DNA from: Parachlorella kessleri | Lineage: Eukaryota > Chlorophyta > Trebouxiophyceae > Chlorellales > Chlorellaceae | Length of the DNA stretch: 26,493 bases | Direction of reading: 5' to 3' | NCBI GenBank assembly: GCA_001598975.1 | Contig: BBXU01002306.1 | Coordinates: 1-26,493 of the forward strand | Part shown: positions 1 to 8,900 of the stretch, in pieces | How the letters are laid out: every line of letters begins with the position of its first letter | Numbering within the stretch: position 1 is the first letter of the stretch | Made by a program: the position numbers and the translations under genes | Notes under the pieces: generated by a model | What the model saw: the letters and a program-made list of their open reading frames with translations, nothing else | What the model was told of the DNA's origin: nothing | Databases searched by the model: none

Positions 1-3000
1 CCACCCTGCCCGGCGCCTGCGCCCGCGCCTCCGTTACCCAACAATTGCATCGCAAGCGCAGCAGGCGAAGCAGCCGCAGCCAGGCCCACCGACGGCTGCA
101 CAGGCCCTTGGCCGGCAGCCGCTCCTTCCGCCCACTGCTGCCCCGGGAACGGCGGCTGCCCCATACCAGGAAATGCGCCCTGCTGTGCTGTGCCAGCTGG
201 CAGCGTGCCAGCAAACGGCGCCTGCGACCCTACAAGGGATCCAGCCAGAGGTGCAGCAGGGGCTGCTGCAGCTAGGGCAGCAAGGTGGGCCGCCACCGTC
301 TGATGATCTAAGGGAGCCCCTCCAGGGGTGCTGCCAGGCTGGAAGGCGCCAGCGCCGGCGCCCTGGCTTGCCCCGCCTGCTATGAACGCCGTGCTTGCCG
401 CCCCAACACCTCCTGCCGCCGGCGGGGCTGCTAGCTGAGCCTGAGGCGCGTTGCACGCCTGCTGCTGCTGCTGCTGCAACAGCTGCTGCTGGTGTAGCAG
501 CTGCTGCAGCAGAGCCTCGTTCTGGGCCAGCTGCTGCTGCAGAGCGGCCGCGGCAGGCCCCGCCTGCGCCACCCCGGGCGCTAGGTGTGCTTGAGGCGCC
601 ACCTGTGTCGCAACTGGGGCTAAGTCCGACGGTACGGCTACTATGGGGTTTCTGTTCCCGCCAGGCGTCGAGGCCAGCACAGTGGGAGCTGCTGGGGCGG
701 GCTGCTGGGGCGACCCCGCCAGGGATGCGTTTTGTAAGCCATGCCCCGCTGGGCCTGCTATGCCTGGGACTTGATGCGCTGCTGTCAAGGCAGCCTCCCC
801 AGGGGCGCCAAAGCCCGCTGCGCCTGCCCCAGCAGGCTGCGCAGCGGCACCAGGCGGCCCCCTCAGGGACTGTGGGCTGTGGGGGGAGGTGGGGGAGCCC
901 AGAGTCTGCTCAAAATTACCCTCATGATGCGCATGCTGTGCCACACCTACTGCTGGGGCCCGTTGTGCCATCGGATACGCCGCCGCCGCTGCTGCAGCCG
1001 CTGCCTCTTCCTCCTGCTGCAGCGCATGCGCAAGCTGCTGCTGGAACATCTGCTGCCGCTGGTGCCCCTGCTGCGCGGCCTGCTGCGCGTGGAAGGCCTG
1101 CTGTGCCTGCTGCGGCGCGGCCGGGTCGAAGGAGCCCTGCGTGGAAAAGCGGCCGGACGAGACGGTACCGCTGCCCGTCCCAGTACCGACAGTACCGCTC
1201 CCAGTACCTGCAGTACCGGCACTGCCGTGGTGCTGGTGGTGGCTGCCCCCAACCCCTGCCCGGGCCCGGCTGTCGACACTGCTGCCGGCTGCCGTGGCAA
1301 CAGAGCCGCTCCCACCGTACCCGCTGCCAGGGCCCCCCACCCCCCCACCGCCTCTCCCCTCCTCTCCACCAAACCATCCTCCTCCCTCCCCTTGCTCCCC
1401 CGCACCCTCCTGTTCTGGCTCGGGCCCAGCCGCTGCCGACAGCGGTGACCTGCCGGGGGTGCCCCTGGCCCGGCGACGGTGCGCTATGCCTGCTGCCGCC
1501 GGCCCCCCCGCCTCGCTGTATAAACCCCCAAACCCCCCGCCAGCAGCCATCTCCCCGCTGCCGCTGCCGCTGCCACTGCCGCTGCCGTGGCCGGCAAGCC
1601 CCACCCCAGCGGGCCTAGCAGGGGATGCCGGAGGCGAAGCGGTACTCCCGCTAAAGTACGCCCCTCCGCCGCCGCCTGGGAATCCCCCTGCCGCCGCTGG
1701 AACCCCCAGGGATCCCTGCCCCGCGCTCCGGGGGGAGGCCGGGCCAAGGGAGCTGGCCGGGCTTGCGCCGGCGCCAACGGTGCCTGCTGTGCCTGCTATG
1801 GATCCACGCATAGCGGCGGGGCTCCCCTCGCCGCCCATTCCCCCCCGGGGCCCGCTGTCCGCCGGCCAGAAGGCGTCACTGCCAAAAGCTGGAGACCCCA
1901 GGTCGGGCTGGTGCTGGCTAAAGGGGCTGAGGTGGGTGACGGTGTCCGCCCTGTACATGGGCGCGGTGGGGAGCCCCTGCTGCGGCTGCTGCTGCTGCAG
2001 CCCGCTGAAGGGGCTGAGCTGGGTGATGGTGTCCACCCTGGACAGCAGCGACGCCCTGCTACTGGGGCTGATGGCCGAGGCCGGCGGCCCAGCAGGCAAA
2101 GCGGGCGAGGCATGGCCAGCAGTCGGGGACATGAACCCGGCGGCAGGGGGTGCCATGGAGGCGGGGGGTGGCGAGTTGGCGAGGCCTCCAAAGGGGGACA
2201 ACCCCGCAGTACCTCCCAGCAGTACCTCTGACGCCAGGGTGGCGGGCCCCGCTGGGTAGTGGGCTGGCAGGGCGGCTGTGGGGATGCCGGCCTCGGTCAA
2301 CTGCTGGCTGGGGTGTACCTGCAGCCAAGGAATCACACCATGCGACCGCTTTATACTTAATCGTGGATGACTGCATGCATTAGACATGCGGGGTTGCATC
2401 AATACTTCAGGTATGGAGGTATGGAGGTGTATACTGGGCACCAGGAGGTCATCATGGCAGGCAGCACTCCCAGCGCAACATTTCAGGCAGGGTTCAAGCT
2501 CCCAGGGTAACCAAAAGCCGCTGTACCCGGAGTCTCTGTAAGCGTTGCCAAGGCCGCCCTTGCATGGCCGACAAGCATCAACGCTACTCCAATGTAAACG
2601 GCCCGGGACCCTCTTGTTACCTGATACTGCACATCGCCAGGCTGTGTAAAGGCATTCGGGTCGATGCCCTCCTCGGTCAGCTGGCCACTCAGCACAGCAG
2701 GCAAAGCGGCCCCCACAGTCCCTGCAGCCAGAGCCGCTGCAGACACTGCCTGCATGGCGGCAGCAGCCACGGCTGCTGCCACCTCGGGCGGCGGTGACGG
2801 CGCCGCGTCACGACCGCTCGGCGAGCCCGCGCTGCTGGCCCCAGGCGAGGCAGCACCCTCAGCGGCCGGCAGGCCCCTGCGACGCTCCAGCGCAGCCGCG
2901 GCGGCCGCCGCCGCTTCGGCTGCTGCCGCAGCGGCCGCCGCCGCTTCGCGGCGCCGCGCCGCTACCGCCGCCGCCGACTCGGCCGAGCCTGCCTCCGACA

Positions 3001-3133
3001 CGGCGGAGCCCGGGCTGCCGGGTATGAGGGCCTGCGGGGCGATGGTCTCCTCCGTGTGCTGCTTGTTCCAGGCCCGTAGCCGATCCTGCGACAGCTCCTC
3101 TTGCGTGCCTGCAGCGGCAGGCACCCACACCAT
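1..3133 (-). CDS. Q/A/G-rich low-complexity protein, 3' partial
   Basis: I do not recognise the family. Exon 1 is read from ATG at 3133 to 2621 (171 codons). A 302-base GT-AG intron (2319-2620) follows, with the donor after CAG and a CTGCAG acceptor, phase 0. Exon 2 runs from 2318 with no stop to the window edge, at least 772 codons in the frame whose codons start at plus positions divisible by 3. I read that frame codon by codon. The N-terminus contains EELSQDRLRAWNKQ and then an alanine block broken by single Glu residues (about 2880-2960), probably a long helix. Exon 2 is rich in Gly, Ser, Ala and Pro, has a duplicated DT(I/V)TxLSPFS motif, and ends in Gln-rich, coiled-coil-like LLQQLLHQQQ stretches (about 460-560). 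The composition suggests a disordered nuclear or RNA-binding regulator, but that is inference. The start could lie further upstream in an unseen exon, because a CTGCAG acceptor also sits just inside the proposed exon 1. The 3' end is outside the window. Confidence 0.72.
1919..2040 (-). repeat. duplicated 34-base coding unit (DTxTxLSPFS motif)
   Basis: Two near-identical stretches at 1919-1953 and 2006-2040 (plus-strand core AAGGGGCTGAG) lie 87 bases apart inside exon 2 of the Q/A-rich gene. On the minus strand they encode RVDTITQLSPFS and RADTVTHLSPFS. The differences are mostly conservative, which suggests selection on the peptide rather than a fresh DNA duplication. Confidence 0.7.
2319..2620 (-). 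other. intron 1 of the Q/A-rich gene
   Basis: The donor reads CAG|GTAACA and the acceptor GGCTGCAG|GTA. The intron is phase 0 and its length is not a multiple of three. It joins two open frames that are each free of stops for hundreds of bases. The exon just before it carries QLTEEGI and the exon just after it carries QLTEAGI, so the same short peptide occurs on both sides of the junction. Confidence 0.7.
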
Positions 3134-4431
3134 TTCAGCACCAACTCTCCGGGGGTGCACCCTGCTGGCCAACAGAGGCGCACCCAGTTCCCTCAGCAGA
3201 TTTCCTCTGCCCCTGTCAGGCCTCACAGCAACTCAGCTAAGGCTCTCCCACCCAGCCCTGCAGCCGGGGGATCTCAAGGTATCCCAAGATGCCCCAGGAC
3301 ACATACACAGCGCCGTAGTCAGGAGCCTGAGCCCAGCTCCTCCAACTGGCTAGGGTCCCAGTGGGGGATGGCCGCATGCAGCTGCCGGTCGGATGGCCCC
3401 TTAGAAAGGGAACTAGCCTAGTCCATTCTAACAGCGTACCGCCACCTGACCATGCTGCCGTGAGTCCCCCAAGTGGGGCCAACAAAAAGCCAGGATGTAC
3501 TATGCCCATGGAAAGGGGACTAAGGTAGCGCCAGAAACAAGGCGGTGCACGGTGCCACTGGACTGGTGGGGGCTTCTGTGCTCCTCACCAGCCCCCACCA
3601 GAGTCTGGACATACCACCTAGACAGCACAAGCAGCCAAGCGCAGCACATAGCTTGTGATAGAACACCACAAAAACACACCTCCAGGGCTGCCAACTTGCA
3701 CCCCTGGGGTGCCTCCCTCTTCCTGTGCCTCCTGAACTTGTTCTTGAGCGTCCATAAGACGCTCCTGGCCAGTATATCTCCCAAGATTATCTCCTAGCCC
3801 TGCAGGGTTATCCAGTCGCGGGCATTAACCCTTCCATCAGTTTTTGCCGCTCTTGTCTGAGGGGTGGGCTTCAACTCGCCAACCTCGATAAATACAATAC
3901 TGAACAAGTACAAAGCTGCATGACTCAAGCTAGGTCCCCAAGGGAGGCTATCCAAGCAAGGTTGCCAGCTCAATGCGCATGTCTGATCTATAAACCTTTT
4001 ATAGAACACTCACTTTCGCAACCAACGCAGGAAAACTATATGGGAACCTGTGGCCGCCCGTCCGACTGGATTACATCTTGGGTCCTAACACAGCAACTCT
4101 TCCCCCGGAGCAGGTGAGCAAGGGCGGCGAAGCCTGCGGGCCTATCCACCACCCTTTCCTCGTGAATCAGCATCCGGTGCGGAAGCTTGGTGGAACTCGA
4201 TCACTCTGAGGTGTGTGCCGTGGCGCGCAGCCTTGTCATCAACCAGGTCTGGGCGCATGACGCAAGGGTACCTGATGCTACTACCACGGCATATAGTGAT
4301 AGATCTCACCGAAGCCGCGCCCCATCCAGCCGCCACCGCCGCCCCTGCTTCTTGCACCCAACCCATGCAAGGCCTTGGTGCAATGCTCTTACCTTCTTAT
4401 TTGATAAAGTTGGCAAGCACTGCAACAGAGG
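3134..4431. other. no supported gene
   Basis: This stretch lies upstream of the Q/A-rich gene and far downstream of RSH1. Open frames on both strands are under about 110 codons, overlap each other, and show no recognisable domain or codon bias. It probably holds the 5' leader or promoter of the Q/A-rich gene, and possibly an unrecognised first exon. The GC content is visibly lower than in the flanking coding DNA. Confidence 0.4.
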
Positions 4432-4441
4432 AGGTAGGAGC

Positions 4442-4582
4442 GAATTGGACTGAGAGGGCTGGATGCAGTAGTTCTGAGTAAGGGTGGCAGGTAGTGTAAG
4501 CAGCGAGAGGTGGGCTGGACTGACAGGGCTGGATGCAGAATGTGCCCGAGTCTTGCCTGAGTTCTGATCCAGTAGTTCTCTC
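4442..4582 (+). repeat. dispersed repeat, tandem pair
   Basis: The first copy is short (about 4442-4468) with the core GAGAGGGCTGGATGCAG. The second (about 4482-4582) is fuller: it starts with GTGGCAGGTAGTG, has the core GACAGGGCTGGATGCAG, and ends near AGTAGTTCTCTCC. The full copy matches the inverted copy at 22088-22203 along about 100 bases, allowing small differences. No coding potential is seen. The class (MITE, SINE or other) cannot be told from these copies. Confidence 0.75.
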
Positions 4583-4589
4583 CAGTACT

Positions 4590-5926
4590 GCTTGATGATA
4601 GTGGAAACAAGGAACGGGCTACCCGTGCCATCGGCATTGCCCCAGTTGTAACCACCGCAGGCAGGCGTGCACACCAAGAAAGCTGACAGGTGCAGGGGGA
4701 AGTGATTCGCATGCCTGTTTCCTCATGGTCTAGTTTCAGAGCTTGCCTTCCCAGTGGATAGGGTTGGTCACAGTCCTGTCAGCCCCACTGGGTCATTGCC
4801 TGAACCCTAGCACCAGAAACTTCCCCGCTGACCGTTCCTCCGTCCTCAGGCTCACACCACTACAAACTTGCATTGCTTACAATACAACCTGCCACCATCA
4901 CAAGCCTCGAAAATTGGTGGCTAACATTCAGTGCGCTGAAAATACCACACACCACACACACACTTGGAGAGCCACCAGTGACAGTGACAGGGGAGCTCCA
5001 CGCCTCAAGAAAGGAAGTCCAAGGAAATAAAGAATACGTGTGGCACTCAGTGCACGCGCGAGCCGCTGGGCGCAGCGGCGCACACCCACCGCAAGAGGGA
5101 CAGGGGAGAAGGAAGTGCTTACTAAGCCGCAGATGCGCACACATTACACACAGGAGGCACACAGTGCTCTCCTGGGCCCTCACAAGAAAGCGATGTAGGA
5201 AGTTGCTTGTCCCAGCAAGCCCCGCCAATAAAGAACCGCCCTCCTTGCCTGCCCCGAGCCAGCCCTTGCAGAGCAGGAGTGACTAAGGACCGCAGGCCGC
5301 TTCTTTGTATCCGCTTGCCTAGCCGAATGCCGCGGGAGACAGCACCTGGCAACCAAAACCCAAGGTATGCTACGCATGACCTGCTGCTTCACAGTGGGTG
5401 ACCAACCACAGCGCCTAAAACTCCCTGGCAGTGCATCATGTCCGCTGCTGCTGACGCATTGAGTCTGCACCCACGGCACGGCCCGTTGCCCAGCTCAACG
5501 GCGGTGCTGCTTGTGTCTGCCATCCTGGTCACTGCGCCTTCGAAAACGCCTAGTGGCAAGTTGCAAGCGCCCCCAGCACTGCCTGCCTCTCTACTTAATC
5601 GAACCAGCCGCCAAGCTACCCTCCTCGTCCCAGCGGACGCAACCAGGGATACTGAAGCTGGCCGCACTAAGAGAGCGATGTAAGCGCGGTCCCCACCCAT
5701 GATGTGCCGCACACACGGCATGGCAGTCGCAGGCGCCTCGAAGCCTCCCACACGCCGCCAGACTCTGGCCGGGGAGGGGGGGGGGAGCCTGGCAGCGGTC
5801 CCGGCCCGCCTAGGGGACCCCTTGCATCTGAAGCGACCCAACTGACCAGCAGGGTGGGCACGACGCCTGCGTGACAGCTGCAGGGTGCCCCCCGGGGGCA
5901 GAAGCAGGGAAAAAGGCCGGCCCCGC
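4590..5926. other. RSH1 3' UTR and intergenic DNA
   Basis: No supported gene is seen. This is the region immediately 3' of the RSH1 stop codon on the minus strand. It contains a G-run at about 5771-5786 and two minus-strand TGTAA words (5144-5148 and 4877-4881). TGTAA is the poly(A) signal commonly used in chlorophyte green algae. If the first is used, the 3' UTR would be about 780 bases. Confidence 0.4.
5144..5148 (-). terminator. candidate poly(A) signal TGTAA
   Basis: The minus strand reads TGTAA about 780 bases after the RSH1 stop. The motif is the usual polyadenylation signal in chlorophyte algae, but a five-base word is expected often by chance, so the assignment is weak. A second candidate lies at 4877-4881. 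Confidence 0.22.
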
Positions 5927-8900
5927 TCAGATGTGCCTGACGAGGGGCGCGGCCGCCGCTGCAGGCAGCTCGCAGCCCACCGCGCGGCGCCGGATGCCCG
6001 CGGTCGTGTCCAGGCGCCGGCACATGGCTGCCAGGTGGGCGTCCTCGCCCTCCAGCGCGAAATTGAGCACCCCCGACGCGTCGTCACTGCTGTAATCGCT
6101 GCTGCCGGAGTAGCTCTGCAGAGCACACAAAGCACGCACCACAGGCGCAGCGCGTCACGGCGCAGCGTGTCTCTTTATGACGTGAAGTCGAGCTTGCGCC
6201 AGCAAGGGTGCTTCTTCCAGGTCGCCCAGGGTGCTGCTGCGGGGTCGGGTCGGCAACCGCAGCGCTGCTAGCAAAGCCTTTCATGCCTACCCAACGACTG
6301 GACCACTGTGCGTCCCACAGGCTTATAGTCTGGAGCGAGCGCTGCCCCGCCCCCTGAGGCACTACATGCGGGTGGGGGTCATCTAACCCCCATAGAGCAA
6401 GATGGCAGGGGCAGAGCTCCGCGACTCCAGCCAGCACCCACAGAAGCACCTTCCACAAGTAATGGCACACGGCCTGCCATTGCCTACAGCCTCTCTGTAG
6501 TGTTGCCCCCACCCCGATCTCACGCATGCATCATACTTCGTATCTGAGGACCAACAGGGAGACAGTCACCCCTGCGATCTGCTAGACCACAAAACCACAA
6601 TCGTCACCCCTCCTACACACACCACCACACACCCACCACCACCATAAGAAACCTCTGCCATTACACAACACCTGCCACAGCAGCTTGCCGGCCCTCCGAC
6701 CTCGCCCCAAAGTCTGCACACCACAACTACAACCACCAACTACACGCCCCACAAGCTGTGCGCCAAGCCCACCTTGATGTTGAACTGATTCTCGGCGATG
6801 ATCTGCGCGACCTCTGCCAGGATGCCTTGCCGGTCATCGCACTGCACCACCAGCCACATCGTCTGAGACACCTGCGCCTGCTGCTGCGCCGCGGACGCGG
6901 CGCCGCCGCTCTCGCCTGCAGCGCCAAAGAGCCGAGGACAGAGTGGGCGGCAGTTGACCCGGGGCCACTGCTCCCAGCATGCATACGTCAGGCAAGGCAC
7001 ATGCAACTAAGTGGGCAGCCTGTGGTCGTATGAGTGACGGCCCCCCCGAGCTCCTCTTGATAGGCGCTAGGCCAAGGTGCCCACGCCTGGTGGTATCCCA
7101 CAGGCACCCACCCACCCACCGACCTGGCGTGGCAATGTTGATGCCCTTGGAGGCCGCCAGTGCCGAATTCTCCCGCAGGAACCGGGCAATCTTGTGCCGG
7201 GCGGTCTTGGTGCGGGCTACCCCGTACCACTCCTGGTGCTTGCGCAGGATCGAGGCGTTGACGGGGCCGCCATACGGCACCACCTCCACCACGTCTGCAG
7301 CGGGGTGCCCAGGTATCAGTGTTACAGTTACCGGGTATAAGGTGTTGAAGTTACTGAAGGTTACCCTTGTGAACAAACACACAACAAAGCAAACAAGGAC
7401 ATGACGAAGCCAAACACACACAAGTCCTCCAGGGCTCAACCAAGGTCACATAGCCTGCCTAGAGGGAAATGTTATTCGCGCAGGTGCGATCTGAGCCTCA
7501 CCCGCAGCCAGGGGGAACTCAAAGGTTGGTTAGCCACCCTGGCCACCCCGCGCCTGCCACAGTCTCTTGTTTCTTTTCCACAGCAAGCAATCATGAAGCT
7601 AAGGAGACGCTGCCCATCTGGTGAAGGATATAACAAAGCCCGCCCTCACCCAACCTAGGGCTACACACACGGCGGCCACCCGCGCTGCCCCCACGCTCTC
7701 ATATGAATTTTGTCCCCGCGGCCTACACTTGGTTATCAGACAGTCGCGCCACACCTGTGTTCTGCAGCTCGTAGGCGGCGCGCCACCTGCGTTCTACAGC
7801 AGTACAGTACCATACCTGCATATTAAGGCAGTACAGTGTCGCACCTGCGTTCTGCAGCTCGTAGTCTGGCGCCACCACCTTGCTGTTGACCTTGGCTGCC
7901 GCCATCGCGTTGCCGACCTGGGTGTGTATGTGGTACGCAAAGTCCACCACAGTGGCGCCCTGCAGCCCAGGTTACCGCAGCCAGGTGAAGCCCAGCTGGA
8001 CTGGGGTATATGGGCCGGGAGGAGCCCAGGTCCACAGGCATACACGCACAAGCCAATGCAGGGCAGCATCCCCAAACCGCGTATCAGCGGAGCATCAGGA
8101 GTCTCCCTCCACTCCCTTACTCCTGCCTTGAACTGTCACATGCTAGGGCCCAGTGCAAGCTGCCATGATTGCCAAGCAACCCTGGCTCTCAGGTTATGCG
8201 CCTACCGACCCTGGGTGATTCTCATCGGCACTCCCCTGTAGGGGCGAATGAGGCATGCAGGCATGCAGGCCGCGCTACGTCCCACCCACACCCCTGCAAC
8301 GGCATGACTGGCAAGAAGCAACTGCCAGAATCAGAAGCAGCTGCCACACCCTGCCAAACCCAGCTGCCGAAAAACTGCTAAACCCGGCTGCCCCGCCCAC
8401 CCACCTTTGGTAGGCGGATGATCTGGCCACCAGGGGTGAACACAAACACGCCCTGGCCCAGGATGTCATCCGTCACACACTGGATAAACTCGTGGGCTGC
8501 AGGCAGGCAGAGGAGCAGGCAGGGGTGACACCGTGCGGGTGATGTCAGGGGCACGGGACCCAAGCAGTCTTAAGGAGGGTTTGAGAGGGATTGCCCACCC
8601 AATCGGTCCACCCCCGTAGGAAACAACTGGGCAAGTCACTACAACCTCTCGATGGCGGCACTTGCAAGTCCTTCCCTGTGCCAAGCACCGCGCTGGCTAG
8701 CCGCTAATGCGTCCAGCCAGGGCACCGCCCCTGCCCTGTAGGAAACCACTGCCACGACACATCCCACAAATACCTGCCGTTGTGGCAGAACATGCCCCCG
8801 AACCTCCACCATGTCCGCCAGCAGCCCTGATGAAGGCTATGCTCAAAAGCCCCCAGACGGTCAGAGTACACAACCTGCTCTAACTCTACCTTTTCCAAAC

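Noticed and set aside
395..2259. Long plus-strand open frames (407 and 372 codons)
   Set aside because: They are mirror images of the GC-rich, repeat-laden minus-strand exon. Their products are Pro/Ala/Leu/Cys-rich with no domain, while the minus frame runs uninterrupted through the whole region and is joined by a good intron.
2486..2512. tRNA-like B box (GGTTCAAGCTCC)
   Set aside because: It has one extra base against the consensus, no pairing T-stem, and no A box or cloverleaf upstream on either strand.
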